Origin: Deltaproteobacteria bacterium
Lineage (GTDB): Bacteria > Desulfobacterota > Syntrophia > Syntrophales > UBA6807
DNA length: 64,000 nt
Direction: 5' to 3'
Assembly: GCA_016935565.1 (NCBI GenBank)
Contig: JAFGQS010000144.1
Location: 1-64,000, forward strand
The position numbers and the translations under genes were made by a program. Numbering within the stretch: position 1 is the stretch's first letter; every line of letters begins with the position of its first letter. Of this stretch, positions 17,367 to 26,767 are shown in pieces. Under the pieces are notes generated by a model that saw nothing but the letters and a program-made list of their open reading frames with translations, was not told the DNA's origin and did not search any database.

Positions 17367-17753
17367 ATGCAGATTGTGACCGCTGCCGTAATGGAAAAAG
17401 ACGGGAAAATTTTGATAGCCCAGCGACGCAGAGGAGACCACCAGCAGTACAAATGGGAACTGCCTGGCGGCAAGCTGGAATCTCATGAAACTCCAGAAGA
17501 GTGTCTGCGAAGAGAACTTCGGGAAGAGTTCGGTATAGAGACTGAGATTGGAGAATTCTTAGGATCAAGTGATTGTCACTACCGTCATACATCCATACGG
17601 CTGATGGCGTTCAGGGCATACCATATTTCGGGTGAATTGAACGTCCTGGATCATGAAACAATAAAATGGGTAGTACCCTCGGAACTGGTCAATTTTGATT
17701 TCTCCGAACCGGACAAACCCATTATTCAACTGTTGACAGGAATAAAGAAGTAA
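17367..17753 (+). CDS. NUDIX hydrolase, MutT-like
   Basis: A 128-residue NUDIX protein. The box is complete: G35-x5-E41-x7-REL-x-EE-x-G ending at G56. The short length, the QRRRGDHQQYKWELPGG start and the late WV segment fit MutT-type 8-oxo-dGTP pyrophosphatases that clean the nucleotide pool, but other nucleotide substrates are possible. The ATG lacks a strong Shine-Dalgarno. It stands alone just outside the right 67-bp repeat. Confidence 0.88.
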   Translation: MQIVTAAVMEKDGKILIAQRRRGDHQQYKWELPGGKLESHETPEECLRRELREEFGIETEIGEFLGSSDCHYRHTSIRLMAFRAYHISGELNVLDHETIKWVVPSELVNFDFSEPDKPIIQLLTGIKK

Positions 17754-17781
17754 TCATTTGATTGTATTGACGCGACTGCTT

Positions 17782-18180
17782 TTATTGTGAAAGATAATCG
17801 AGGATATCAAAAAAAGCCTTCTTTTCTATTGTTTTCACCCCATTGCGAAATCCTCTACAGATCACTTCTTCTTGAATAATATTCCTCCGGGGAAATGATT
17901 CAAGGCTGATATAGTCCCCTTGAAAGACGGGAACAATTCCCGATTCTCGACACTTTTTTTCCAGCTTTTCCTTTTCCCGTATCATTACTTTGTAGACATC
18001 GATACTGTCATAGACTGTTTTGTAGCCCATTGTTCGATTGACGGTGAACCTTCGTTCATATGAATGAGTTCCCGCCGGTAAATCTCTCAGAACACGAGGG
18101 AGGCCATGATGTAAGGCAATTGCTCTTCCTTTTTCTTTTTGTTCCGGTGTTACCCTGTAGTTGCGTTCAAAAAGTCTCAT
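17782..18180 (-). CDS. Hypothetical protein, 132 residues
   Basis: I do not recognise a family. The product is basic and soluble, with a lysine/glutamate-rich helix (about residues 65-80, VMIREKEKLEKK) and no signal peptide or membrane segment. It lies 28 bases from the convergent NUDIX stop and 110 bases downstream of the EEP gene on the same strand. No good ribosome site precedes the ATG. Composition looks coding, but expression is not assured. Confidence 0.55.
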   Translation of the reverse strand: MRLFERNYRVTPEQKEKGRAIALHHGLPRVLRDLPAGTHSYERRFTVNRTMGYKTVYDSIDVYKVMIREKEKLEKKCRESGIVPVFQGDYISLESFPRRNIIQEEVICRGFRNGVKTIEKKAFFDILDYLSQ

Positions 18181-18290
18181 TATGATTTTGTTCAGTGTAA
18201 TAATAAGACGTGGCCTTCATGGATGCCGTAACCGTCATATGACTGCACTCGTTAATAACCCTTCCTTCGGAAGCATCCAATGACAACTAT

Positions 18291-19082
18291 TCAGGTTTTT
18301 CCGCTCTTATGTACTGACGTCCACTCAAGCGTTGCCATGTATGGAAAATGATCCGAAGGGTACCGACCGGCACTATGATCCACTATGATATGCCCTTCTG
18401 TAACTCGAAAATGAGAACTGATTAAGATCCAGTCCATTCGGGTTTTTTGAGGAATTCCCTGGAATCCATGATATGTGAAGCTGTTATCATCTTCTTTATG
18501 CCCCAAAATCTGCCAGGTATCCCGGAGACCCGTTTTCGGTGCTATCAATACCTGATGTACCGTAGAGTCGGGACTGTCGTTGAAATCTCCCATAATAACT
18601 ATTGGACCTGACTCACGTTGAAGCCAGGCAGCAATAATTTTCCCCTGTTCGTAACGAGCCCGGTTACCGATATGGTCCAGATGCGTAACAGCAACACATA
18701 GTACCCGGTTTGTTGTTACTGTTCTCAGTTTTGCATAGCTGATCAGTCTCGGAAAAGCACTATCCCAATCCATGCTTCGATGCACTTCAGGGGTTTTCGA
18801 AAGCCAGAATTCTGCACCTCCTGCCACCTCAAATTCATCCTTGCGAACAAAGAGTGTCGGGTACTGACACGTATCATCAAATACTCGCTGGGGAGTATGA
18901 AAATAATAATCAGGGAGATGATCCTGAAGATAATCGAGCTGTGAACACGTGCCCTCCTGAGTTCCAAGTATGGAAGGCGAATATTGTTTGATACTATCGA
19001 TTACCATTTCACGCCGGAGTGACCACGCATTAGGCCCATCCCGGTCGTTTTCGAAGCGAATATTAAAGGTCATGACTCGCAT
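18291..19082 (-). CDS. Endonuclease/exonuclease/phosphatase-family hydrolase
   Basis: A 263-residue EEP-fold metal-dependent hydrolase. The motifs in order are TFNIR (Asn7), LGTQEG (catalytic Glu43), VTHLDH, GDFND, RMDWIL and SDHFP, so all active-site groups are present. No signal peptide is seen, so it is cytoplasmic. The family includes nucleases and sugar- or lipid-phosphate phosphodiesterases; the pattern resembles the small bacterial group often annotated only as EEP-family. It has a divergent neighbour 600 bases away and no operon partner that explains its substrate. Confidence 0.88.
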   Translation of the reverse strand: MRVMTFNIRFENDRDGPNAWSLRREMVIDSIKQYSPSILGTQEGTCSQLDYLQDHLPDYYFHTPQRVFDDTCQYPTLFVRKDEFEVAGGAEFWLSKTPEVHRSMDWDSAFPRLISYAKLRTVTTNRVLCVAVTHLDHIGNRARYEQGKIIAAWLQRESGPIVIMGDFNDSPDSTVHQVLIAPKTGLRDTWQILGHKEDDNSFTYHGFQGIPQKTRMDWILISSHFRVTEGHIIVDHSAGRYPSDHFPYMATLEWTSVHKSGKT

Positions 19083-19685
19083 ACTAACTTAATCACTCCC
19101 CGATAAAGATTTGCTGACGACTTCATATAGTATCCGGGTAATAGTGTAAAGTTGTCGGATCATGAGAATGTATTTTCTTGATACGCTTCCATATCATTTT
19201 CTCTGTCTTTATCATTTCACCGTTCCTCTTTGGGTGTGAATAACTGGCATTCAATGCCGGAGCTGCTCCATGTAACGGTGGATGGTAATTGACGGGATTT
19301 AAAGCCCATGGCTCGGCATCCATAAGGAAACAACGGTTCATGAGTAATATAAAAGTGCGAGCACCGCGCACAGTTCACGCTCGAGGTTTGTGAATGTCTG
19401 TTCCCAGAATTACTTTCAGATTTTTTATATGAGCTTGTCATGTTTCATTATTCACCTTGTAAAATGATCTACCGGAAAGGTTTAAAAAAGTAATACCAAA
19501 CCATGTCACATTATGACGTATAATATCTAACATTGTATGATGATGTAAAACATTATATTACGTTTTTTCCCTTGCACAATTGTTAAATTACGGTCATATC
19601 GAACGAAAGGTTTTTACCTTTTTTGCATTTCCATAATTATGTTTATATCACCATCATGAAGCATCGTGGATGATAGGAGTAATAC
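19083..19685. other. 600-base intergenic region upstream of the sensor kinase
   Basis: No supported gene. Its right half is very AT-rich and includes the three spaced repeats described separately. The left half has only short frames without ribosome sites. Confidence 0.5.
19508..19556. promoter_or_regulatory. Three phased ACATTRT repeats
   Basis: ACATTAT at 19508, ACATTGT at 19530 and ACATTAT at 19550 are 22 and 20 bases apart, about two helical turns each, and each is followed by an AT-rich tail with a TGA or TTA. They lie 130-180 bases upstream of the kinase ATG. This is a plausible binding array for a regulator of the two-component operon, or chance in AT-rich DNA. Confidence 0.35.
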
Positions 19686-21332
19686 ATGGACACAACTACT
19701 CAAGATTATGCAAATCAAAATCGTATATTAACAGAGAAGCTATATGTGAAGAACAACTTATTGAACCATGTTTATGAAATCAGCTCATTACTCACACAGT
19801 CTCCCGATCTCGATGAAGTTTTAAACAACATCGTTGATCGTGCCATGAATGGTCTCAATTTTGACAGAGCCATTGTTATGCTTCTCGACAAGGATGAAAC
19901 AAAACTGGAATGTAAGTGCATCAAAGGGTTTACACCACGCGGGGAAAAACGGGCATGGAATAAGCCCTTGTATCTTGACAGACATGATTGTTATGAAACA
20001 AAAGTCATCCAACGGGGTGAACCACTCTTTGTAGAGGATACGGAAAATGCATCTAACATGACAGAGATTGATACAATCATAAATAAATATCAGGAAAGAA
20101 AATCAGTTCTCCATGTTCCGCTTAAATTAAAAGGAAAAGTTATCGGCATAATAGGTGTTGATAGATACCGAACACGAATGAAGATTACCAGGGATGACGT
20201 CGAATCGCTGGCCATATTTGCGAACCAGGCTGCGATCATTATCGAGAATGCAAGACTTTATAAAGCGGTGAATGATGAGAAACTTCTGTCAGAAAATATT
20301 ATTAAATGTTCAGTCAATGGTGTGGTTGTCAGTGATCTTAAGGGACGTGTTTACCATCTCAATCCCAAGGCGGAAGAAATTTTAAAAATAAGTCAGGAAA
20401 AAGCAAAAGAAATACGAATAGACCGGTTGCTTCAACTTGAAGAGAAAGAAAGAATAAGAATATTCCATGAGTTGAAAAAAAAGAACAACATCAATCAGTT
20501 TGAAATTGATTATCATAGAAACGATGACAAGAAATTAATACTTGAATTGACTGCCTTTATCATTTTAGATGAAAATGAGGAGGTATTGGGTGCCGTAACA
20601 TTAGTTAACGATTTAACTGAAAAAAAGAAGATAGATGATTATTTGTCACGGGCTGAGAAATTCGCAGCTCTGGGCCGGATAGTATCAGGAATAGCGCACG
20701 AGGTCAGAAATCCTCTTGCAAGTATTTATACAACCGTACAGAATCTTGAGAACGAATTGTCTGAACATAATTTCGCCAGAGACGACCTTCAGAACATCAT
20801 GCAGGAGATTGACAGAGTCGAGAAACTGATAAGACAGATCTTGAATCTGGCCAAGCCTCTTCCCCTTCAAATCGAAACTGTAGATATTAATGAATTACTT
20901 CTGACGACTATACCACTCATAGAAAAAGAGGCGAAAAAAAAGGGTATTACGCTAAAAACCACATTGAGTGGCGATATCGGACATACAGGGGCAGATCCCA
21001 ACAGATTGCGGCAGGTAATCTTAAACTTACTTATCAATGCGATTGAATCGATCAACAGGAGGGGGGAAATCACAGTCAGCACAGAGAGGGTCGTGGAAGC
21101 GGACGGTCAAAAAAAGTGGATGCTCATGAAATTTAAGGATAATGGTATCGGTATTTCCCCGGACATCATTGATAAAATTTTTGATCCTTTCTTTACCACA
21201 AAAAATGTGGGTACCGGTCTGGGATTAGCGGTGTCACACAAGATTATACAGGATCATAACGGAATGATTGAGGTGGAAAGTCATAAAAATAACGGGACCA
21301 TCTTCAGCATCAAACTTCCGATTTTTGCTTAG
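19686..21332 (+). CDS. GAF-PAS sensor histidine kinase (NtrB-like)
   Basis: A 548-residue soluble kinase. A GAF domain covers about residues 22-190, a PAS domain 200-315, then HisKA with H338 in GIAHEVRNPL and an ATPase domain with LLINAIES, DNGIGIS and GTGLGLAVSH. No membrane segment is present, so the signal is intracellular. A weak GGAG lies upstream of the ATG. The cognate regulator follows after 114 bases. The pair stands just before the second catabolic block, so control of that block is likely. Confidence 0.92.
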   Translation: MDTTTQDYANQNRILTEKLYVKNNLLNHVYEISSLLTQSPDLDEVLNNIVDRAMNGLNFDRAIVMLLDKDETKLECKCIKGFTPRGEKRAWNKPLYLDRHDCYETKVIQRGEPLFVEDTENASNMTEIDTIINKYQERKSVLHVPLKLKGKVIGIIGVDRYRTRMKITRDDVESLAIFANQAAIIIENARLYKAVNDEKLLSENIIKCSVNGVVVSDLKGRVYHLNPKAEEILKISQEKAKEIRIDRLLQLEEKERIRIFHELKKKNNINQFEIDYHRNDDKKLILELTAFIILDENEEVLGAVTLVNDLTEKKKIDDYLSRAEKFAALGRIVSGIAHEVRNPLASIYTTVQNLENELSEHNFARDDLQNIMQEIDRVEKLIRQILNLAKPLPLQIETVDINELLLTTIPLIEKEAKKKGITLKTTLSGDIGHTGADPNRLRQVILNLLINAIESINRRGEITVSTERVVEADGQKKWMLMKFKDNGIGISPDIIDKIFDPFFTTKNVGTGLGLAVSHKIIQDHNGMIEVESHKNNGTIFSIKLPIFA

Positions 21333-21446
21333 GTTTTCCCTAAGAGGAACAGAATTTGCTGTACCACTATGCATACATGGTAATTTCTCGAAGGAAATAC
21401 AGGTAACAACACCCTCTGTATTGTTACTTATAGTAGGATATTAATT

Positions 21447-22796
21447 ATGAAACCGACAATCTTAATCGTGGATGATGAAAAATTACTCCTGAGCTCTCTT
21501 GAGAGAGCATTATCCGGAAACGAGTACCATGCACTAACGGCAAAAAATGGCAAAGGTGCCCTGGCTTTCTTTGAAAAGAACAACCCCGATTTAGTTTTGC
21601 TCGACGTAAAATTGCCGGATATCGATGGAATGCAACTTCTGAGGAAAATCAGAGAGATAGATCTGCACTGTCCGGTTATTATGATGACTGCATATAGCGG
21701 GATCAGGGGGGCTGTTGAAGCGATAAAGCTTGGCGCCTATGACTACATTGCAAAACCTTTTGATATCGAAGAGTTGAAATTTGCTATTGCACGATGTCTG
21801 GAATCTCAAAGGGCTATGGTCGAAGTGAATGAAATCAAGTCTAAGAAAAAGGAACGGTATAGTTTTGAAAAGATTCTAACCCGGAATTCCGATATGAAAG
21901 AAATCATCAGATTAGCGAAACGTATAGCAGTAAACGATAAATCGACGGTACTAATCTCGGGAGAAAGTGGTACCGGTAAAGAACTTTTTGCCAATGCCAT
22001 TCATTATAATGGGCCGCGTTTAAATGACCCCTTCATCACGGTCAATTGTGCGGCATTATCGGAAGGAGTCCTCGAGAGCGAACTCTTTGGTCATGAAAAA
22101 GGGGCTTTTACCGGTGCGATTAAACAAAAGAAGGGATTCTTCGAACTTGCCGATAAGGGAACGCTCTTCCTTGATGAGATCGGAGAAATCAGTCACAAAA
22201 CCCAAGTGAGGTTGTTAAGATTTCTCGAAGAGAGAAATTTTCAGAGAGTGGGCGGTACTGAAGATATTGACGTTGATGTAAGAATTATCACCGCTACCAA
22301 TAAAGATTTATTGGAAGAAGTATCTAAGGGGAATTTCAGGGAGGATTTATATTATCGACTTAATGTGATTTCCATTCATCTACCCCCGTTGTGTGAAAGA
22401 AAAGATGACATACCTCTGTTGGTTGAACGATTGATTGCAAATTACAGAATAACATTAAACAAAACCGCACGGAGGTGTGATGATGAAGCCTTACGGATTT
22501 TACTGGATTACGATTGGCCCGGCAATATAAGAGAATTGAGAAACATCATTGAAAGAACAGTTTTACTGAGCGATGATGAAATAATTACCCCGTCTGACTT
22601 GCCATTGGAGATTGTCAACAATCACGGGAGACCAGAGACGGCAAATATACACAACCTTGATCCCATGTCACTGGATACGTTGATTAAACTTTACGTAGAG
22701 AACATACTATCCCGAAGTAAGAATAATAAATCAAAGGCGGCAAGCATATTAGGCATTACCAGACAGCGATTACGAAGAATTCTCCGATCACAATAG
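21447..22796 (+). CDS. NtrC-family response regulator (REC-AAA+-HTH)
   Basis: A 449-residue sigma54 activator. The receiver has D53 as phosphoacceptor (LLDVKLPD) and an AKPF lysine. The AAA+ domain has Walker A GESGTGKE, the sigma54 contact loop GAFTGA and Walker B LFLDEIGE, and a Fis-type HTH ends the protein (SKAASILGITRQRLRRIL). It is activated by the kinase upstream. Four TTAATCCA repeats begin 11 bases after its stop, and a -24/-12 motif lies further down at 23210, so the second catabolic block is the probable target. Confidence 0.94.
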   Translation: MKPTILIVDDEKLLLSSLERALSGNEYHALTAKNGKGALAFFEKNNPDLVLLDVKLPDIDGMQLLRKIREIDLHCPVIMMTAYSGIRGAVEAIKLGAYDYIAKPFDIEELKFAIARCLESQRAMVEVNEIKSKKKERYSFEKILTRNSDMKEIIRLAKRIAVNDKSTVLISGESGTGKELFANAIHYNGPRLNDPFITVNCAALSEGVLESELFGHEKGAFTGAIKQKKGFFELADKGTLFLDEIGEISHKTQVRLLRFLEERNFQRVGGTEDIDVDVRIITATNKDLLEEVSKGNFREDLYYRLNVISIHLPPLCERKDDIPLLVERLIANYRITLNKTARRCDDEALRILLDYDWPGNIRELRNIIERTVLLSDDEIITPSDLPLEIVNNHGRPETANIHNLDPMSLDTLIKLYVENILSRSKNNKSKAASILGITRQRLRRILRSQ

Positions 22797-22806
22797 GTGG
22801 ATCAAC

Positions 22807-22937
22807 TTAATCCAGTTTAATCCAGTTGCCGGTCTGAATTAATCCATGCCCATTATGTTATTTATATTACGTGATTATTCAGACTTCATGCTCCCGGGAT
22901 TCCGATTTCTCTCATTTCGTGGGTTAAATTAATCCAG
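22807..22937. promoter_or_regulatory. Array of four TTAATCCA repeats
   Basis: TTAATCCAG occurs at 22807-22815, 22817-22825 and 22929-22937, and TTAATCCAT at 22839-22847, all in the same orientation. The first two are exactly ten bases apart, one helical turn. The array lies between an NtrC-type regulator and the genes it probably controls, so it is a candidate activator binding region. Confidence 0.45.
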
Positions 22938-23209
22938 TTAAACGAGCAGGAACCCTACCCTACAAGCTTTTACAGCACTCATTCGTCAAAATAATTCTGC
23001 ATATATCAATCACAGTGAAAAAATATCTATTTCCCGGGAATTGTCAGTAATGGGTATTGACCATAACTTTCTGTGTTGAAATTGTAATTAATACTGTAGG
23101 CTATAAAACGAAAAATCTTACATGAGATACTGATCGTTTAATTACGTATACTTTTTATATGTATCAAGCCTATGGTCACGCTGCAACCAACGTTTTAATT
23201 CATAAAAAC

Positions 23210-23223
23210 GGCATATAATTTGC
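23210..23223 (+). promoter_or_regulatory. Candidate sigma54 promoter before the second catabolic block
   Basis: GGCA (23210-23213) and TTGC (23220-23223) with GG and GC exactly ten bases apart. It overlaps the start of the decayed BKACE remnant and lies about 390 bases upstream of the MaoC ATG. The motif is short, so the call rests mainly on the sigma54 activator gene and repeats just upstream. Confidence 0.35.
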
Positions 23224-23348
23224 GTACTCAGATTGCGAGAAATGCAGAACGGATAGTTAAGATGGGATCCAGTATCAACGAACGGAGTATTGATCCGGCA
23301 ACCCCGGATGAGACGAGGGTAACCCTTGGTTTGAAGGAACCGGGTTAG
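23217..23348 (+). pseudogene. Remnant of a BKACE gene, C-terminal part
   Basis: Translation of this stretch matches the last 50 residues of the intact BKACE protein at 10701-11627. The segments NAERIVKMGSSI and DPATPDETRVTLGLKEPG align with NAEQVAKIIRIA and EPATPDEARQILGLKGLD without gaps over 25 residues. The frame then hits TAG at 23346, followed by VNYY where the intact protein has VNFS. Four residues are deleted near the start, and nothing before about 23170 resembles the family. This is a dead 5'-truncated copy in the same relative place as in the first cluster. Confidence 0.85.
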
Positions 23349-23416
23349 GTGAATTATTACCTGAGCCCGTATAATGAGAGTCGCTATGAACTTAGAGGGG
23401 AAAAGATGGACGTTAG

Positions 23417-23593
23417 CCCAAGAGCGAGCCAATTGAGGGCTCGGGTTTGACCGAGCCCAATGTAGAATCGGATGGCATCAGTATCCAGACTGTTGCAATG
23501 AGGCAAAAGGAGTATTATGCCGTTGACGGGACCAAAAGCTACATTACGAATGGCTCGGCAACCAATATGATTGTCCTCAACGCAAAAGCATAA
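23417..23593 (+). pseudogene. Remnant of an acyl-CoA dehydrogenase gene
   Basis: The frame reads EPIEGSGLTEPNVESDG and SIQTVAMR, then YAVDGTKSYITNGSATN, matching residues about 117-171 of the intact dehydrogenase at 11667-12827 (EHIGALGLTEPDAGSD, NIQTVAVR, YIVNGTKMFITNGSVAN). It ends at a TAA (23591-23593) just before the MaoC ribosome site. Only about 55 of 386 codons remain; both ends have been lost. Together with the BKACE remnant it preserves the gene order of the first cluster. Confidence 0.9.
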
Positions 23594-23614
23594 AAAATTA
23601 AGGAGGAAGAGAGA

Positions 23615-24079
23615 ATGGGAAAAGATTACGAATATCTCGAAGATTATACCGTCGGTGAAAGATTCATATCTCCGGCAAGAACCATTACCGAGACCGACGT
23701 AATAAATTTTGCCGGTATTACCGGTGACTGGCATCCATTGCATGTGGATGTGGAATATGCCGCAAAGACACCCTTCAAAGGAAGAATCACCCACGGGATG
23801 CTAACATTAAGTGTCGGCCTGTCCCTACCTTTTCTGCTGGGACCCTATTCGAGTTATCTTCCCAAGTCGTTTATTGCTTTTTACGGTATGGACGAGGTTC
23901 GTTTTACGGGGCCGAACAGGATTGGTGATACGATTCACACTGAGGTTGAGGTCCTTGAAATAACTGACAAAGGTAAAAACAGGGGAATACTTACAATTCA
24001 AAACGTTGTTAAAAATCAGCAGGGAGAGCAGATCCTGTCCTTTGTTATGAAATTGTTCTGTGGAAAGAGACAGGAATAA
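23615..24079 (+). CDS. MaoC-like (R)-specific enoyl-CoA hydratase, second copy
   Basis: A 154-residue hotdog protein, paralogous to 12897-13367 and sharing MGKDYEY at the start, the TGDWHPLH catalytic segment and YLPKSFIAFYGMD. AAGGAGGAAGAG precedes the ATG. Unlike the BKACE and dehydrogenase remnants before it, this gene is intact and has kept all catalytic residues, so it is probably still used, as the first gene of the second catabolic operon. It differs most from its twin in residues 45-55 and at the C-terminus, which may reflect another chain length. Confidence 0.9.
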   Translation: MGKDYEYLEDYTVGERFISPARTITETDVINFAGITGDWHPLHVDVEYAAKTPFKGRITHGMLTLSVGLSLPFLLGPYSSYLPKSFIAFYGMDEVRFTGPNRIGDTIHTEVEVLEITDKGKNRGILTIQNVVKNQQGEQILSFVMKLFCGKRQE

Positions 24080-24154
24080 CAGCTGAATCAAATTGATTAT
24101 TCGTTATGTTTTTAAGTATAAGAATTTAAATTACTTTTTAAAAAAGGAGGTATC

Positions 24155-25813
24155 ATGATGTCCGGAGGATCTGGAAAGAAGGAATCACGGCAACAGAAAC
24201 GAGAAAGACAATATAAGGAAAACCGGGAACACTGGCTTGCCGAGGAAGAAAAAACATACGCATTGTGGGAGAAAGCTTACAATCCCGGTGGACAGGCCCA
24301 GATCGATCGCCTTGCAAAACAGGGGAAAAAACCGGTACGTCAGCTTATCAAACAGCTCATCGATCAGGATACCACGTTTTACGAGCTGAGCAGAGGTGCC
24401 GGGTTTGGCATGAATTATGATGTTGTCGATGAACCGACAGAAGATGTCCCCAGTGCAGGGTTGGCCACAGGCATCGGCAAGGTTCATGGCAACTGGGTGA
24501 TGGTGATCGCCAATGACAGCCGGGTGAAGGCGGGGGCATACTACCCGATTAATTGCAAAAAACACCTTCGTGCCCAGGAGATTGCCGATCAATGCGGGAT
24601 TCCCTGTGTTTATATCGCCGATTCGGCCGGTGGTTTTCTGCCGATGCAGGACAGGATTTTTCCCGGAAGGAATCAATTCGGCCATTTTTTCTATAACATG
24701 TGCAGGATGTCCGCCAAAGGGCTCAAACAGTATACTCTCAGCACCGGGGGTAATACCGCCGGTGGCGCCTATATTGTCTATCTTGCCTGTGAGTCTATCA
24801 TGATCGACAAGATGTCGTATTCATTTCTGGCAGGACCACCCATGGTGAAATCGGCTATCGGTGAGGTGGTCGATATGGAGACCCTGGGAGGCGCCCGAGT
24901 TCATACGGGTATATCCGGCGGGGCAGATCATTTTGTCACATCACAGGATGAAGGTATAGAAAAATTGAGAGAGCTGTTATCTCATGATCCGAAACAGAAG
25001 CTGTATATCGAACGGCGTGAGATCAAGGAGCCCAGAGTCTCTGATGCACGTCTCTATGAGGTCTTGCCGAAGGATACATACAGAGGGGTAAACGTTCGGG
25101 AGGTCATCAACTGTATCGCCGACGATAGCTACTTCAGCGAATACAAGCGTAATTACAACCCCGGCCGGGGTGACAACATTGTGTGTGGTAAGATGTTTCT
25201 CCGGGGGATTCCCGTGGGAGTCGTGGCAGCTAATAACAACGGTGTCATCTATATTGACGCTGCGAGGAAGGCAATCGAATGGGTCATCAGATGCTGCACC
25301 GAAAAAATTCCGATTCTCTATATACAGAATTCTCCGGGATATATGGTCGGCACGCAGGAAGAATACGGCGGTATTGGCAAGTATGGCTCCGGCATGGTGA
25401 GAGTCGCCGCATGCGCTGACGTACCCAAGATCCAATGGGTAATCGGTCCTGACCATGGTGCTGCAAATTTCGGAATGTGTGGACGGACCTTTGATCCGAA
25501 TTTTATCTTCTCGACCATGCGCGCCAGGACAACCGTGTTGTCGGGACAGACGGCGGGGAATATCTTGACCACACTGGCACGGATAAACGCAAAGAAACGA
25601 GGAGAAGAAATGGATGAAGAGGAAATCGAGGCGTATAAACAAAAAATGATCGATAAGTATGAAGTGGAAGGACACCCGTTCTATATGGAAGCCCGGCTGT
25701 ATCAGGATGGTACGCTTCCTTTGAAGGAGACACGTGATTACCTGTCGACGGCTTTCGAGGTTACACTTTTAAAGCCCATTCCGGAATCACACTTTGGAAA
25801 TTTCAAATTCTAG
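24155..25813 (+). CDS. Acyl-CoA carboxylase carboxyltransferase subunit (MCC-beta-like)
   Basis: A 552-residue carboxyltransferase made of two crotonase-like domains. GGNTAGGAY and GGARVHTGISGGADHF lie in the first half; AANNNGVIY, QNSPGYMVG and ANFGMCGRTFDPNF in the second, close to 3-methylcrotonyl-CoA and geranyl-CoA carboxylase beta subunits. It would move CO2 between biotin and an enoyl-CoA. No biotin carboxylase or biotin carrier gene is in this window, so the partner is elsewhere or the protein works in a decarboxylating complex. The N-terminal 30 residues are unusually charged (KKESRQQKRERQ). AAGGAGG precedes two adjacent ATGs at 24155 and 24158. Confidence 0.9.
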   Translation: MMSGGSGKKESRQQKRERQYKENREHWLAEEEKTYALWEKAYNPGGQAQIDRLAKQGKKPVRQLIKQLIDQDTTFYELSRGAGFGMNYDVVDEPTEDVPSAGLATGIGKVHGNWVMVIANDSRVKAGAYYPINCKKHLRAQEIADQCGIPCVYIADSAGGFLPMQDRIFPGRNQFGHFFYNMCRMSAKGLKQYTLSTGGNTAGGAYIVYLACESIMIDKMSYSFLAGPPMVKSAIGEVVDMETLGGARVHTGISGGADHFVTSQDEGIEKLRELLSHDPKQKLYIERREIKEPRVSDARLYEVLPKDTYRGVNVREVINCIADDSYFSEYKRNYNPGRGDNIVCGKMFLRGIPVGVVAANNNGVIYIDAARKAIEWVIRCCTEKIPILYIQNSPGYMVGTQEEYGGIGKYGSGMVRVAACADVPKIQWVIGPDHGAANFGMCGRTFDPNFIFSTMRARTTVLSGQTAGNILTTLARINAKKRGEEMDEEEIEAYKQKMIDKYEVEGHPFYMEARLYQDGTLPLKETRDYLSTAFEVTLLKPIPESHFGNFKF

Positions 25814-25906
25814 TATCGTGATTGATCTGATGAAAAGAGCACCGGAACTGAAGTGACGAAATTAAACCGAGCGACTATGAACTATATGTAAGAAGGAGAA
25901 ATTACG

Positions 25907-26704
25907 ATGTCGGCTGTAGTACTGCAGGAAAAAACAGAAGAGGGAATATTGATTCTTACGTTAAATCGACCGGAAGCAATGAACTGTATGAACTTCGATA
26001 TGATTGAAACGTTGGGGACGGTCATTAAGGAATCGAATTTTGATATGAGCATTCGTGTTATCATAATAACTGGTGCCAATCCGCCGGAGGGCAAGAAGGC
26101 ATCTTTTTCGGCAGGAGCCGACCTGGCCGAGCGGAGAAAACTCTCCGATGATCAGGTACGACGTTTTATCACAACGGTTCGCGGAACCATGATTGCCGTG
26201 GAAAACGCACGGGTTCCGGTTATTGCTGCCATTAACGGGTATGCTTTTGGAGGGGGAACGGAACTGGCCATGGCCTGCGATCTCAGGATTGCATCCTCAA
26301 ATGTCTTGATGGGTCTCACCGAAACCAGTCTGGGGATTATTCCGGGTGGTGGCGGTACGCAGCGGTTGCCCCGTATTGTTGGTGTAGCGAAGGCAAAAGA
26401 ATTGATATACACGGCCCGGCGATTTGGTGCCCGGACGGCCCTGGAAATCGGTCTGGTAAGTCGAGTGGTGGATCCGGCACAACTTATGGATGCAGCCATG
26501 GAACTGGCGGGAGAGATCGCAAAGAACGGACCTATCGGTGTTCAGCAGGCCAAATTTGCCATTAATTATGGGTCTGAGAGCAGTCTCGGTGTTGCTCTCC
26601 CCCTCGAATCGAAGGCCTATGAAATTACCATTCCGACTGAAGACCGCCTGGAAGCGCTGTCAGCATTCGCAGAAAAGCGAAAACCGTTATTCAAGGGTAC
26701 GTGA
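25907..26704 (+). CDS. Enoyl-CoA hydratase, AUH/methylglutaconyl-CoA hydratase-like
   Basis: A 265-residue crotonase with both catalytic glutamates, E119 (GGGTELAMACD) and E139 (GLTETSLGIIPGGGG). FSAGADLAER, AKELIYTAR and IPTEDRLEALSAF closely follow human AUH, which hydrates 3-methylglutaconyl-CoA to HMG-CoA in leucine breakdown. Between a carboxyltransferase and an HMG-CoA-lyase-like gene that is exactly the expected step. AAGGAG precedes the ATG. General short-chain enoyl-CoA hydratase activity is the alternative. Confidence 0.9.
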   Translation: MSAVVLQEKTEEGILILTLNRPEAMNCMNFDMIETLGTVIKESNFDMSIRVIIITGANPPEGKKASFSAGADLAERRKLSDDQVRRFITTVRGTMIAVENARVPVIAAINGYAFGGGTELAMACDLRIASSNVLMGLTETSLGIIPGGGGTQRLPRIVGVAKAKELIYTARRFGARTALEIGLVSRVVDPAQLMDAAMELAGEIAKNGPIGVQQAKFAINYGSESSLGVALPLESKAYEITIPTEDRLEALSAFAEKRKPLFKGT

Positions 26705-26767
26705 TAAAACCGTATGTGTCGTATGAGTTGAAATACCTGAGAGGAAAAAAATAAGAAGGAGTGATGT

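Noticed and set aside
22797..23615. TTAATCCA repeats as a CRISPR array
   Set aside because: The units are only eight or nine bases, spacing is irregular and there are no cas genes.
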